A DNA stretch of 64,000 nucleotides from Saccharophagus degradans 2-40 (GCF_000013665.1 NC_007912.1:2404501-2468500); one strand, 5' to 3'; positions 1 through 9,417 are shown, counted from the first letter of the stretch. The notes: generated by a model not told the origin, from the sequence alone. Numbers and translations are program-made.

Positions 1-2
1 CC

Positions 3-1145
3 AAAGAAAATGGCGAGTCTATAAGTGCGCTCACGGCGCGTTTTACTGAAGCCTACATCGAAGATATGGCAGCATTGCATAATTTACCGCCCAGTATTGC
101 GCCGAAAGCAACTGCTCATATAGAGCCGATGATTGCAATGGTTGCTGCATTAGTCGAAAAAGGCCATGCCTATGAAGCAGACGGGCATGTGTTGTTCGAT
201 GTGCAATCTATGAAAAACTACGGCAAGCTTTCTAATCGCGCGCTAGAAGATATGCTAGACGGCGCACGTGTAGAGGTGGCAGATTACAAACGCTACGCTG
301 GCGACTTTGTATTATGGAAGCCATCCGCAGATGACGAACCCGGTTGGGCTAGCCCTTGGGGCCGCGGACGCCCCGGTTGGCACCTAGAGTGCTCGGCAAT
401 GATCGAAACCCATTTGGGAAACACCATTGATATTCATGGTGGTGGTCGCGATTTGATTTTTCCGCACCACGAAAACGAATTAGCGCAAAGTGAATGTGCA
501 CACGGTGGCGAAGAATACGTGCGCTATTGGATGCATAACGGTTACGTGAATATCGATGGCGAGAAAATGTCTAAATCGCTAGGCAATTTCCGCACTGTGC
601 GCGATCTATTACAGCAGTATCACGGTGAAACTATTCGTTTTGCTTTGCTAAGTGCTCAATATCGTTCAGAGCTAGATTTCTCTGTAAGTCTACTGGATCA
701 ATCCAAAGCTGGCCTCGATACACTTTATGGCGCACTAAAAAATGCACCTGCCACCAGTACCGACGCTGTCGATTTAAGTGATAACGCCGGTTACCTTGCC
801 TTATTAGACGACTTAAACACACCACAGGTTATTGCCGAGCTGCATCGATTGGCCAAAATCGTTAATAAAAACGAAGGCCAAGAAGCTGCAATAGCTGCTG
901 CACAACTACAGGCACTGGGTGGTTTGCTAGGTTTATTACAGCAAGAACCTGAAGCGTGGTTTAAAGCCACTACTAGTGGCAGCAGTGAGCTTTCGGCGGA
1001 AGACATAGAGCAGCTTATTGTGGAGCGCAAAGATGCAAAGCTCGCTAAAAACTATGCGCGTGCCGATGAAATTCGAAAAGAGCTTACCGAAAAAGGCATA
1101 GCGCTTGAAGATTCAGCTTCTGGTACAAGTTGGAAGCGAATCTAG
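3..1145 (+). CDS. cysS: Cysteine--tRNA ligase, C-terminal part (5' end outside window)
   Basis: Class I aminoacyl-tRNA synthetase that charges tRNA-Cys in the cytoplasm. The frame is open from the window edge: the residues before the first Met ([18 protein letters not shown]) match CysS, so the gene starts upstream and the HIGH motif is not visible. Seen: the zinc-site region WHLECSAMI, then [15 protein letters not shown], then the KMSKS signature in [11 protein letters not shown], then the DALR-type helical anticodon region and the usual [18 protein letters not shown] tail. It ends in TAG, which overlaps the GTG start of the next small gene. Family assignment is certain; only the N-terminus is missing. 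Confidence 0.97.
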   Translation, partial: KENGESISALTARFTEAYIEDMAALHNLPPSIAPKATAHIEPMIAMVAALVEKGHAYEADGHVLFDVQSMKNYGKLSNRALEDMLDGARVEVADYKRYAGDFVLWKPSADDEPGWASPWGRGRPGWHLECSAMIETHLGNTIDIHGGGRDLIFPHHENELAQSECAHGGEEYVRYWMHNGYVNIDGEKMSKSLGNFRTVRDLLQQYHGETIRFALLSAQYRSELDFSVSLLDQSKAGLDTLYGALKNAPATSTDAVDLSDNAGYLALLDDLNTPQVIAELHRLAKIVNKNEGQEAAIAAAQLQALGGLLGLLQQEPEAWFKATTSGSSELSAEDIEQLIVERKDAKLAKNYARADEIRKELTEKGIALEDSASGTSWKRI

Positions 1146-1333
1146 TGAAAGCACATAAAGTACTTAATGTTTTAACAGGGGCGATTATTACAATCGCCTT
1201 TTTAATGTTGTGGGGCTGTTCAAACAAGGAAGACTACGAGCAATGGTGTGCTGTGATGATGGAAAAACCCAATGGTGATTGGGTAGACCCAGAGTTCGAG
1301 CAGTTTGCACAGCGATGCTTAGGTGAAGAGTAA
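1145..1333 (+). CDS. Small DUF3012-type lipoprotein
   Basis: Predicted outer- or inner-membrane lipoprotein of about 62 residues. The likely start is GTG at 1145, overlapping the cysS stop (TAGTG); a start at 1130 would need a longer overlap and adds nothing. An N-terminal hydrophobic stretch ends in a lipobox-like LMLWGC, followed by a short domain with WCAVMMEKPNGDW and a closing FAQRC. This is the Cys/Trp pattern I associate with DUF3012. Function is unknown. The tight junction suggests co-transcription with cysS. Confidence 0.7.
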   Translation: MKAHKVLNVLTGAIITIAFLMLWGCSNKEDYEQWCAVMMEKPNGDWVDPEFEQFAQRCLGEE

Positions 1334-1343
1334 TAAACCTTAT

Positions 1344-2168
1344 ATGAGTAGCCCAACTAAGTTTAGTGTTATTGAAGCGCGCTTCGCAAATTTGCGCAGC
1401 AACAAGCTTTTCGAGTCTTTCGTTATTTTTGTTATTGTCTTCTCGGCGCTGGTTATAGGCGCTAAGACTTACGACATTCCAGATTCTGTTTCTAATGCCG
1501 TAGCTGTGCTCGACTGGTTTATTACTGGTTTCTTTTTGGTTGAAATATGTATTCGCTTTCTTGGCGAAGAACAGAAGACGCGATTTTTTCGCAGTGGTTG
1601 GAATATTTTTGACACCATTATTGTAATGGTTAGCGTAATCCCTATTGATGATAGCGAATTAGCTATAGTGGGGCGGTTAATTCGCATATTCCGTGTTCTG
1701 CGCATGGTGTCTATTATCCCCGAGCTGCGCATGCTGCTAAACAGCTTGTTAAAAGCTATGCCGCAGCTTGGTTATGTTGTGCTGCTCATGTTTATTATTT
1801 TTTACATCTATGCAGCAGTAGGCAGTACTTTCTTTGCTACTATTAATGAAGACCTTTGGGGCGATATTACTTTAAGCTTGCTTACCCTGTTTAGGGTGAT
1901 GACTTTTGAAGATTGGACCGATGTAATGTACGAAACCATGAAGGTCTATCCCTTCAGTTGGGCGTACTATATTACGTTTATATTCTTCACCGCTTTTGCA
2001 TTTCTTAATATGATTATCGGTATTGTAGTGAATGTAATGGAGCAGGAGCATAGAAGTATGGTAGAGGAGGGGCTTGAAAATGAAGGCCAAGAACTCGCTG
2101 CCATCAAAGCTGAGCTTGCCGAAATAAAAGGTATGTTAAATACGCTGGTAAACCAGCCCTCTAAGTAA
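1344..2168 (+). CDS. Voltage-gated cation channel of the bacterial NaChBac type (Ion_trans)
   Basis: One-domain (6TM) voltage-gated channel expected to work as a tetramer in the inner membrane. I chose ATG 1344 because the longer frame begins at GTG 1323 inside the previous gene. Order: S1-S3; S4 with regularly spaced arginines in RLIRIFRVLRMV; S5; pore loop with filter TFEDWTD; S6 ending in NMIIGIVVNVMEQEH; and a C-terminal coiled coil (ELAAIKAELAEIKGML) that would hold the tetramer. The filter differs from TLESW of NaChBac/NavAb, so ion preference (Na versus Ca) cannot be read with certainty. Possible roles are motility, pH or osmotic response. Confidence 0.85.
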   Translation: MSSPTKFSVIEARFANLRSNKLFESFVIFVIVFSALVIGAKTYDIPDSVSNAVAVLDWFITGFFLVEICIRFLGEEQKTRFFRSGWNIFDTIIVMVSVIPIDDSELAIVGRLIRIFRVLRMVSIIPELRMLLNSLLKAMPQLGYVVLLMFIIFYIYAAVGSTFFATINEDLWGDITLSLLTLFRVMTFEDWTDVMYETMKVYPFSWAYYITFIFFTAFAFLNMIIGIVVNVMEQEHRSMVEEGLENEGQELAAIKAELAEIKGMLNTLVNQPSK

Positions 2169-2186
2169 AATTGTAGGAGTAAAAAT

Positions 2187-2762
2187 ATCGATTTCTTAAG
2201 TTTGGTGCCTACCGCTATCGAATTAATCGACACTCACCTTAAGCGAAACGGTGTGGCAAAGGAATACGATCTAATTACTTTGGTAAACAGCCAGTGTGAT
2301 ATTCGGTGGAATGCAAACGCGAATATCGCACTGTTTCAGAAGCACTTTCTCATTCAGCACTGCTTATACCGTATTCAGCAATCCTTGCCCTACGGCTGTG
2401 CTCTTACTATTTCACCGCTTTTAATTCAGTATTACCACTCAGATAGCAATGTAACTTCGCAGCTAAGTAATAGTGTGCAGTCGCAAGAGCTGGCAAATTA
2501 TTATTTAGATTGGGCGAACTTTTGCGCGGCCACAGAGGACTCTGTGGTGGAGTTGCTCACCGGCTTCTGGAAAAAATACGCTGCTCATCAGGCGGGGGAT
2601 GACGACTTCCAAACCTTGGGCTTAGATAGCAATAGCGAATGGCAAGATGTGCAAAGCGCCTATCGGCGTTTAGCTAGCTCACTGCACCCAGATAAGGGCG
2701 GCAGCGCAATAGAATTTAACAAGGTGCATGCCGCCTACCAGCGCCTTAAACAGCGGCGTTAG
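2187..2762 (+). CDS. DnaJ-related protein with C-terminal J domain
   Basis: The N-terminal 120-130 residues resemble the DNAJ_related domain. The C-terminus is a J domain with the Hsp70-stimulating HPD motif in LHPDKGG, so it likely acts as a DnaK co-chaperone in the cytoplasm. Start is uncertain: conventional candidates are TTG 2202 and GTG 2205, but neither has a ribosome binding site at normal distance. AGGAG at 2175-2179 is instead 7 nt from an in-frame AUC at 2187, which would give (M)DFLSLVPTAIELID. The 3' end overlaps the convergent diguanylate cyclase gene by 17 bp. Confidence 0.8.
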   Translation: MDFLSLVPTAIELIDTHLKRNGVAKEYDLITLVNSQCDIRWNANANIALFQKHFLIQHCLYRIQQSLPYGCALTISPLLIQYYHSDSNVTSQLSNSVQSQELANYYLDWANFCAATEDSVVELLTGFWKKYAAHQAGDDDFQTLGLDSNSEWQDVQSAYRRLASSLHPDKGGSAIEFNKVHAAYQRLKQRR

Positions 2763-4557
2763 GCTCGTTGCCCTCCGTAGTGTTTTCCAGCAGCGGTGTT
2801 TTAGATGCAGCGATTGGCGCCTGCTTTTGTGGTGCCTCGCTAAACAAACACACTCTATTTCTACCCATTTCTTTCGCAAGGTAAAGGCATTCATCGGCGG
2901 CGTTCATAATGGCTCGTGATGATGTGAAATACCCCATGTCCGTTGATGCCACACCCACACTCACAGTAACTTCTCGTTTAGCCATAGGTTTTTCGGCGAT
3001 GGTTTGCCTTATGCGTTCTGCGACTATTTTTGCAGCCGCGCTATCGGTGCGCGGCAAAATTACAGCAAATTCTTCACCGCCAAAACGGCAGGGTAACATT
3101 GGTTTGCGAGTAAGGGTTTTAATGGTTGTAGCTACTGCACGCAATGCTTGGTCACCAGCATCGTGGCCAAATGTGTCATTAAGCTTTTTGAAGTAATCTA
3201 TATCTATCATAAGCAGTGCCAGCGGTTGTTTGTTGCGCTGCGCTCGCTCAAATTCAACTGGGAATACATCGTCGAATCGGCGTCGATTACCTATTTCTGT
3301 TAGGGCGTCGGTGTGGCTTTGTTGTTTAAGTTCTGTCATACGGCTACCCAATGCGAGTGATAGCAACACCATTTCAATAATTGAGCCTATTTGGAAACCG
3401 TTTTCGGTAAAGAATGTTCTTGGTAATACGCCAAACACTTTAAGTACATAAACAATTACGCTAAAGATGAGTGCGGTCCATGCGAGCATAAAATAGCGAG
3501 CAGGGCGGTAGCCCGATGCTAATCGTAATACGCCCATAACAAAAAATAGCGGCATTATGGTTAGGGTTAGCACTGTCATAACAGGTGCCATAAAAGCATA
3601 GGGCATTGTAAGTACGGCGGGTATTGCTACAACGCAAGCTATCATTAGGCATTTGGCTATTCGGTTAAGCAGCTTAGAAAATTCTTTAATATTTAAAATA
3701 TCTGTTGAGAATTGCAGCGCAAACACCAGCGACAGCGAGAGGGTAACAAGCAGGCCCTCGTTACCTATTTGTGGGTGATTAGGCCAGAAATATTGAAACG
3801 TTAGGCCATTATGTGCGCCCATATAGAGCCCGTAAAAGAATATATATAGAAGGTAGTACAAAAAGGCTTTATCTCGCACTGCTATAAAAATAAACAGGTT
3901 ATAGAGCACAAGCACCATAAAGCCACCGTAATACAACCCGTAAATAAGTTGCTGAGTGCCCACAAAACTAAGTAAGTGTTGCGGCTCGTGTATGCTTAAC
4001 GCTATGTCGAGTGAGCCTTCTGATTCGTAGCGTAAAAAGTATTCTTTTGTGGACCTTGCGGGGATGATTAGTGGAAACAGGAATTCGCGGTGGTAAATTT
4101 CTCTGTGGCTAAAAGGAAATTTATCGCCATATTGCTTTACGCTCCAATGGCTCTCGTAGCTTCTTGTCCAGAGTTGAAGGTTATCAATAAGGGGGTAAGC
4201 TTGTCGTAGAATAATTTCTTTAGGTGCCGACTGCGGGTTGTGAAAGCTTAGTTTTACCCACCAAGCAGAGCTCGAATACCCTATGTTGGTGTCGCCAACC
4301 GAAAACTGAGTGGTGGCTTCATCTTCAAACACTTGCGCTACATCGTCTATCGTGGCGCTGGCAGAAACATCTTCGTACAGCTTGAAATTGTTATCTAGCT
4401 CGAGGAACTCAAATTCTTGGTTTAGGTCAACTTTAATAGATTCTGTGCGAAGGCTGCTTGCTGTTGCTGTCGGCTGAGCGTGTACTTCAAATGAGATTAT
4501 AATCGCGAGCACCACTAGCAATAGAGTAGACGCGGTACGAGTGGGTATTTTAGCCAT
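2746..4557 (-). CDS. 7TM-DISM sensor diguanylate cyclase (GGDEF)
   Basis: Makes cyclic di-GMP in response to a periplasmic signal. Order in 603 residues: signal peptide (about 1-27), a beta-rich extracellular 7TMR-DISMED2-type domain (about 45-185), seven transmembrane helices (about 205-395), then a GGDEF domain (about 430-590). The active site reads GGEEF in CRFGGEEFAVIL, the form found in active cyclases. The linker RMTELKQQSHTDALTEIGNRRRFD is typical. No EAL domain is present. The extreme C-terminus overlaps the convergent DnaJ-related gene. Confidence 0.93.
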   Translation of the reverse strand: MAKIPTRTASTLLLVVLAIIISFEVHAQPTATASSLRTESIKVDLNQEFEFLELDNNFKLYEDVSASATIDDVAQVFEDEATTQFSVGDTNIGYSSSAWWVKLSFHNPQSAPKEIILRQAYPLIDNLQLWTRSYESHWSVKQYGDKFPFSHREIYHREFLFPLIIPARSTKEYFLRYESEGSLDIALSIHEPQHLLSFVGTQQLIYGLYYGGFMVLVLYNLFIFIAVRDKAFLYYLLYIFFYGLYMGAHNGLTFQYFWPNHPQIGNEGLLVTLSLSLVFALQFSTDILNIKEFSKLLNRIAKCLMIACVVAIPAVLTMPYAFMAPVMTVLTLTIMPLFFVMGVLRLASGYRPARYFMLAWTALIFSVIVYVLKVFGVLPRTFFTENGFQIGSIIEMVLLSLALGSRMTELKQQSHTDALTEIGNRRRFDDVFPVEFERAQRNKQPLALLMIDIDYFKKLNDTFGHDAGDQALRAVATTIKTLTRKPMLPCRFGGEEFAVILPRTDSAAAKIVAERIRQTIAEKPMAKREVTVSVGVASTDMGYFTSSRAIMNAADECLYLAKEMGRNRVCLFSEAPQKQAPIAASKTPLLENTTEGNEPNAAV

Positions 4558-4865
4558 ATTCGAATCTTAACTAACTCTATTAACGTGGAAAGTGTAAATC
4601 GGTTTACCTTGTTGCGCGTTTATTCAACCGTAAAAGTGTAACACCGTATTCAGATATATTGTGGTTTTTTGCTGAACCTATATCTGATCCAATCGCGTCA
4701 TATAAGGCTTATATATTGAGCTTAGGCCAACGAAGGCGGTTGAATAGGATCTAGGTCGATACATGAGTTGGCTCGCAGGATATAATGCGGGTAACTGTTT
4801 GCAAACTATTTAGAAGTAATTGCTGGGGCCCCAGTAAAACCGTAAAAGTGGAGTATGTGAGTTAC
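4558..4865. other. Divergent intergenic region
   Basis: About 300 bp between the diguanylate cyclase (leftward) and the DjlA-like gene (rightward) must hold both promoters, but I see no confident -35/-10 pair. The 12-mer ACCGTAAAAGTG occurs twice in the same orientation (4627-4638 and 4839-4850), a possible protein-binding repeat. No RNA gene or credible ORF was seen apart from an N-terminal extension of the downstream frame. Confidence 0.35.
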
Positions 4866-5672
4866 ATGTATATAGGTACCGTAATCGGCGCGTTAATTGG
4901 TTTTTTTACTCTGGGGCCTCCGGGAGCCCTATTTGGTGGGGTTGCTGGCCATTTCTTCGATAAAGGTAGGATGAAAGTTGCTGCAAGCTTTACTCCCGAA
5001 GCACGTAAAGCGGTAGAGCAGGCATTCTTTAACACGGTATTTCCTTTAATGGGGGTAATTGCCAAGGCCGATGGCCGAGTTTGCGAGGATGAGATTGGCA
5101 ATACTGAACAGCTAATCGCCGCTATGCGCCTAGATAGCGACGCGCGTAGCCAAGCTATTAGACTGTTTCAGAGTGGAAGCAAAGGGGAGCAGTCGGTAGA
5201 TGCTATTTTAGATGCATTTTTAGTCGATTGCGGCCAATATCGCGACCTAAAACAGCTATTGCTTGTGTATTTGATCACTCTTGCCTATGCGGATGGCACT
5301 TTGGACCAGGCAGAGGAAAATATACTCGCAAGTATTGCCACACGCTTAGGGTATTCCAGCTTTGCTTTTAATCATTTACTTGGCATGGTTAAAGCACAGT
5401 TTCACTTTGATAATCGTCAGCGTTCGGGCAGTGGTGGCCGTGCCTCTAGTCAATCGGATTTATCGACTGCTTATACCGCTTTGGGGGTTGAGCCATCGGT
5501 ATCGGATTCTGAGTTAAAGCGGGCGTACCGCAAGCTAATGAGTGAGTATCATCCAGATAAGCTCGCTGGGCAGGGCGTACCTGAGCATGTAATTAAAGTG
5601 GCGACCGAAAAATCTCAAGAAATACAAAGTGCTTATGAGATGATAAAGAAACAAAGAAAATCGCAAAGTTAA
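4866..5672 (+). CDS. djlA: DjlA-like membrane-anchored J-domain co-chaperone (TerB-like plus DnaJ)
   Basis: Inner-membrane DnaK co-chaperone. ATG 4866 (MYIGTVIGALIGFF) is preferred because DjlA proteins begin with one glycine-rich membrane segment, here ending GGVAGHFFDKG; the frame extends back to 4785 but that stretch is not DjlA-like. GTGGAG at 4848-4853 may be the ribosome binding site, and GTG 4857 is an alternative start. The middle (about 45-170) is TerB-like with acidic helices ADGRVCEDE and ADGTLDQAE. The J domain at the C-terminus has HPDK in EYHPDKLAGQG. The next gene starts 2 nt after its stop. Confidence 0.88.
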   Translation: MYIGTVIGALIGFFTLGPPGALFGGVAGHFFDKGRMKVAASFTPEARKAVEQAFFNTVFPLMGVIAKADGRVCEDEIGNTEQLIAAMRLDSDARSQAIRLFQSGSKGEQSVDAILDAFLVDCGQYRDLKQLLLVYLITLAYADGTLDQAEENILASIATRLGYSSFAFNHLLGMVKAQFHFDNRQRSGSGGRASSQSDLSTAYTALGVEPSVSDSELKRAYRKLMSEYHPDKLAGQGVPEHVIKVATEKSQEIQSAYEMIKKQRKSQS

Positions 5673-5674
5673 CA

Positions 5675-6640
5675 ATGATAACCTTTAAGAGGGCCTCGTA
5701 TTTATTGGTTTGTTGCTATTTGTTGTTTAGCAGCTTTCACGCAGGGGCTTGGTCGCTCGCGTGGCACGGTACCATTGCCAGCAGCGCGTTAGACGGCGGA
5801 GCCAGCGAAGGTCAACAAAAAACACTTATCGCATATGCTAACGTGTTATCTAGTGAGTTTTCTGCCGAGCGAAAGGATTGGCAGCGACGCACAAGATATG
5901 AAATTAAAAAGCCTAGTTCAAGCGCTGCACTTGCAGAGAAAGCAGCTTACGAAGCCGCTTGGCTTGCTGCGTGGCCAGATTTAGTACGTAGCCAAAAACT
6001 GAGTGTGCTTTTTAAAGCCGTAGGTGCCACCACACCAGCCGATTTAGCGGCATATAAAAATTACACAACCTCTACATGGCACTATCACAATGTTTTTTAC
6101 GATTCTAATAACAAGCTTTTATTGAGTTGCAATAAAAAGAATCGTGGCAAGTTATACTCGGCGCTATCTGCGCTAGAATCTTCGTTGCAGTCAGATCTTT
6201 CTATTAGTCAGCAGGCTATTGCATTTGCTTTTTATGTTCACCTCGTAGGCGACGCTCACCAACCCTTGCATAATGTTAGCCGAGCAAATAAACACTGTGA
6301 ACACGATCGCGGTGGTAATACCTATTGCTTAAAAAAGAAGGGCGCAAAATGCAGTTTAAATGCTCATCAGTTTTGGGATTTGGCAGCATTTAACCCAGTG
6401 GAATCCATTGATATTCAGCCCGTCAAGCATAAGGCTGCTTGCGGTACTTCACCTGCTTGGGGAAGCTATTTACTGGCAGAGGCAAAAGAGCTAGTAGTGA
6501 ATTTGTACCCGAAGAACGATGATTTCAATAATGCAAAATATCGAAGTAACGCAAAAAGTATTGCTAAAAGTAGAATAGAGATGGCTGCGAGCAGGACTGC
6601 TCAAATAATGAAATGCTATTTGAGGGATGCCAATAAATAA
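5675..6640 (+). CDS. Secreted S1/P1-type zinc nuclease
   Basis: Predicted secreted, zinc-dependent phospholipase C/S1-P1 family nuclease acting on single-stranded nucleic acid. A signal peptide (about 1-25) ends in HAGAWS, placing a Trp near the mature N-terminus, which in this family is a zinc ligand through its backbone. Other ligand motifs: YHNVFYD, HLVGDAHQPLH, DRGGN and NAHQFWD. Six cysteines fit disulfides. It starts 2 nt after the DjlA-like gene, so the two are probably co-transcribed. Length (321 aa) is normal. Confidence 0.9.
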   Translation: MITFKRASYLLVCCYLLFSSFHAGAWSLAWHGTIASSALDGGASEGQQKTLIAYANVLSSEFSAERKDWQRRTRYEIKKPSSSAALAEKAAYEAAWLAAWPDLVRSQKLSVLFKAVGATTPADLAAYKNYTTSTWHYHNVFYDSNNKLLLSCNKKNRGKLYSALSALESSLQSDLSISQQAIAFAFYVHLVGDAHQPLHNVSRANKHCEHDRGGNTYCLKKKGAKCSLNAHQFWDLAAFNPVESIDIQPVKHKAACGTSPAWGSYLLAEAKELVVNLYPKNDDFNNAKYRSNAKSIAKSRIEMAASRTAQIMKCYLRDANK

Positions 6641-6734
6641 TTAATTGGAATAAATGAGGCGCTGGGCGGTAAGCGCTAAAAAGCTTACGAATAAAGTGCC
6701 CGGCTCTAACGTAAACGTAAGAGCTATTAAAGAA

Positions 6735-6759
6735 ACGAGCTAGCGAGCTAGCTCGTTTT
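6735..6759. terminator. Hairpin between nuclease and cold-shock gene
   Basis: Perfect 8-bp stem ACGAGCTA / TAGCTCGT with a 6-nt loop, followed by TTTTG on the plus strand and flanked by A-rich sequence on the other side. It sits between two convergent genes and probably terminates both. Confidence 0.65.
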
Positions 6760-6785
6760 GTTGAATGCTTTGGCTTATAGCCTAA

Positions 6786-6995
6786 TTACAGAGGTTCTAC
6801 ATTCTCTGCTTGAGGACCTTTTTGGCCCATGCCTTCGGTAAAAGATACCGATTGACCTTCTTTCAATGTTTTAAAGCCGCTACCAGTAATATTGCTGAAG
6901 TGAACGAAAAGATCGTTGCCGCCTTCACGACTAATAAAACCGTAACCCTTGCTCTCGTTGAACCACTTAACAGTTCCGTTTAACTTATCTGACAT
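6786..6995 (-). CDS. Cold-shock domain protein (CspA family)
   Basis: A 69-residue single-stranded nucleic-acid-binding protein that acts as an RNA chaperone. The RNP1 motif KGYGFI and RNP2 motif LFVHFS are intact, as are the opening [12 protein letters not shown] and the closing [15 protein letters not shown] lies just upstream of the ATG. Whether it is cold-induced cannot be told, since constitutive CspC/CspE-like members look alike. Confidence 0.95.
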   Translation of the reverse strand: MSDKLNGTVKWFNESKGYGFISREGGNDLFVHFSNITGSGFKTLKEGQSVSFTEGMGQKGPQAENVEPL

Positions 6996-7330
6996 GGTAT
7001 AGCATTTAACCTTTCTTGATTGTTGCGTCGGTAATGTTACTTTTAAATTGTTACACCTTTAGGAAGTGTAAAGGTAGAAATGGGTAACAGGTTTAAAGCA
7101 AAATTTGCATTGATGCATTCAAAAAAGGATGCCCCACAACTGCAAGTAATTGGCTAGAAAACACAGTTTGTCAAATCAACCTACGACCGATTCTAGGCCG
7201 GTTCGATTAAGAAAACAATATGCTTTCGGCCGCTAATTAACCGAATTACTGGGGAAATATTAAAAAAGGGGAGTCGGGCGCTCGTTTTTTTGTTTGAGCG
7301 CCATGTTTTTGCAAAAAAGCGAAGGGTGAG
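6996..7330. other. Long upstream region of the cold-shock gene
   Basis: About 335 bp without a gene, AT-rich. Part is probably the leader of the leftward cold-shock gene; long leaders are common in this family, but I cannot assign a cold-box or promoter with confidence. Near its right end (7277-7302) an inverted repeat GGCGCTC / GAGCGCC with a T-rich 12-nt loop lies downstream of the DUF3806-like gene and may be part of a weak terminator. Confidence 0.35.
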
Positions 7331-7882
7331 TTAATCGGAAAAGGGGCGTTTGGGCAAAAACGGTTTTATTTGCATTAGCCCTTTATCGTAAACCCTTTTT
7401 ACATTGGGTTTAACGCCAACCTCTATTCTGCGAGAGAGCATTGTTGTAACAAATAGGCATTCTTTTGTGTTTACTGCGCATACCGCATGACTTCTGCCTA
7501 GCTCGTCTTCGTACACGCCCCACTCTAGGCCTTCCACTTGGCTTACATATATGTCGCCTAAGATAACGCCCATAGCTTGTAAACTTTGTGTATCGGTTTT
7601 AGGGATAACCTGCTCGTCAATTAAGCGTTGTAGTAGGCGGAAGTCCGCTACTCCACCGCGAAAGGACCGTGCATAATTGTCGCGCAATATTTCATTAATG
7701 CGAGTGCGCTGCTGGCTTAAATAGTTTTCATTTATCCATGCCATGGGGTCTACTCTGGGTAGAGTGTCTTCGTCATTGGCATAGATAGTCTCAGCTGTCA
7801 CAGGGGTTGCAAGTATCAGTACGGCAAACAAGCCTGTGAGGCAAAGTGACAGCTTTTTGCAGTAGGTAAAACAGTTAACCAT
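7331..7882 (-). CDS. Exported protein, possibly DUF3806
   Basis: Hypothetical 183-residue protein with an N-terminal signal peptide (about 1-30, ending TPVTAET). The mature part holds a helical segment and then LGDIYVSQVEGLEWGVYEDELGR, resembling the core of DUF3806; that assignment is from memory and tentative. Its ATG overlaps the stop of the upstream glutamate-synthase-family gene (TAATG), so the two are translationally coupled and probably function together. Confidence 0.6.
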   Translation of the reverse strand: MVNCFTYCKKLSLCLTGLFAVLILATPVTAETIYANDEDTLPRVDPMAWINENYLSQQRTRINEILRDNYARSFRGGVADFRLLQRLIDEQVIPKTDTQSLQAMGVILGDIYVSQVEGLEWGVYEDELGRSHAVCAVNTKECLFVTTMLSRRIEVGVKPNVKRVYDKGLMQIKPFLPKRPFSD

Positions 7883-9417
7883 TACAGTGTTTCCTTGCTT
7901 TTATTTGTGTGTTTTTTAGGAGTCTCAACAAAAACCACCTTTTCTGGGTGAATAAGGCTGAGGGGCCGACTAAAGCCATTTTCTGTTACCAGCCTAACAT
8001 GCTCGCGCTCTAGCATTCGAGCCGAACGCACTCCACAGGAGTGGGCGATGGTCTCTACAGATTTAACCAAATGATAATGATAATTTGCCACCCGTTCGCT
8101 TTTAACGGTAGGGTCTAGCCCCTTTTGTAGTTTCTTGTCGTGGGTAGTAATGCCTGTTGGGCACGTGTTTTTATTACATTGTAAGGCTTGAATGCACCCT
8201 AATGCGAACATAAAGCCACGTGCAGAAACAGCAAAATCTGCGCCTGTCGCCATGGCAACGGCCACGGCTCCGGGGTTGACCAGCTTGCCTGATGCAATCA
8301 CTTTGATGCGGTCGCGCAAGCCAAACTCTTTGAGTGTATCCACTAACAAGGGCAAACTTTCTCTTATAGGCAGGCCAACATAATCCATTAGAGGCTGCGG
8401 AGCCGCACCGGTTCCACCTTCTGCGCAATCTACGCTAATAAAGTCTGGTGCATAAGCGTTGCCTTTCACTGTTATTAGTCTACAAACTTCTTCTAGCCAA
8501 GCTGGGTCGCCCATTACTGCTTTAAAGCCAACCGGTTTACCGGTGGTTTCGCGGATGGCGACAATAAGCTCTAATAGCTGTTCGTTGTTCGCGACATCTT
8601 TGTGGCGATTAGGGCTAATTGATGCCTCGCCTACAGGAATACCACGTATGCTGGCAATTTCAGTGTTTACTTTTTCTGCTGGCAAAATACCGCCTTTGCC
8701 AGGTTTTGCGCCTTGGCTCAGCTTTAGCTCGAACATTTTTACCTGCTCTATGGCTGCTAGCTCCTTAAGCTTGGTGTGGCTTAGGTTGCCTTTACTATCC
8801 CTAACACCATATTTAGCAGTACCAATTTGGAATACAATGTCGCAACCGCCCTCTAAATGGTAGGGCGATAGGCCGCCTTCCCCCGTGTTTACCCAGCAGC
8901 CCGCTTTCTTTGCCCCATGAGATAGAGCTTGGATGGCGACACGGGAGAGCGCGCCGTAACTCATACCCGAAATATTAAAAAAGCTGGGGGCGTGATATGG
9001 GGTTTTGCAATCTGGGCCAATGGTTAACGACCCAGATTCGGTGGCATCTTCGTCAAGGGTTGGGAATGCAGAGTTAAGAAACAAGGGTTCACCCGTTACT
9101 CGCAGGTTGCGAGTAGAGCCAAAAGCAATGGTGAGGTCTATGTTTTTAGCAGCCTTGTACACCCAAGTGCGCATGGCGCGGTTAAACGGCATTTCTTCTC
9201 TATCCATAGCGAAAAAATACTGCCGGAAAAACTCACCTAAATGTTCAAAAAAGTATCGAAAACGGCCTATAACGGGGTAATTTCGTCGTATAGCCTGAGT
9301 GTTTTGAGTAGAATCAATAACATATAGCACAGCAATGGTGATCAAGGCGATTACAACTATCACCATAATAAGCAGAGCAATATAATTCATTGCCTGTTGA
9401 GCGAATGTGTCGAGCAT
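7882..9417 (-). CDS. FMN-binding glutamate synthase family protein, membrane-anchored
   Basis: Relative of the GltB catalytic (FMN/3Fe-4S) domain, with one N-terminal transmembrane helix (about 12-35). Seen: ISGMSYGALSRVAIQALS, GEGGLSPYH, KPGKGGILPAEKV, VDCAEGGTGAAP, a phosphate-binding IASGKLVNPG, and the iron-sulfur cysteine cluster in CIQALQCNKNTCPTGI. The amidotransferase domain of true glutamate synthase is absent, as in stand-alone GltS-like/archaeal-type proteins. The substrate is not known. It is coupled to the downstream exported protein. Confidence 0.85.
   Translation of the reverse strand: MLDTFAQQAMNYIALLIMVIVVIALITIAVLYVIDSTQNTQAIRRNYPVIGRFRYFFEHLGEFFRQYFFAMDREEMPFNRAMRTWVYKAAKNIDLTIAFGSTRNLRVTGEPLFLNSAFPTLDEDATESGSLTIGPDCKTPYHAPSFFNISGMSYGALSRVAIQALSHGAKKAGCWVNTGEGGLSPYHLEGGCDIVFQIGTAKYGVRDSKGNLSHTKLKELAAIEQVKMFELKLSQGAKPGKGGILPAEKVNTEIASIRGIPVGEASISPNRHKDVANNEQLLELIVAIRETTGKPVGFKAVMGDPAWLEEVCRLITVKGNAYAPDFISVDCAEGGTGAAPQPLMDYVGLPIRESLPLLVDTLKEFGLRDRIKVIASGKLVNPGAVAVAMATGADFAVSARGFMFALGCIQALQCNKNTCPTGITTHDKKLQKGLDPTVKSERVANYHYHLVKSVETIAHSCGVRSARMLEREHVRLVTENGFSRPLSLIHPEKVVFVETPKKHTNKSKETL

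Noticed and set aside
8192-9280. Plus-strand ORFs within the glutamate-synthase-family gene
   Set aside because: Shadow frames opposite a gene with intact FMN and iron-sulfur motifs.
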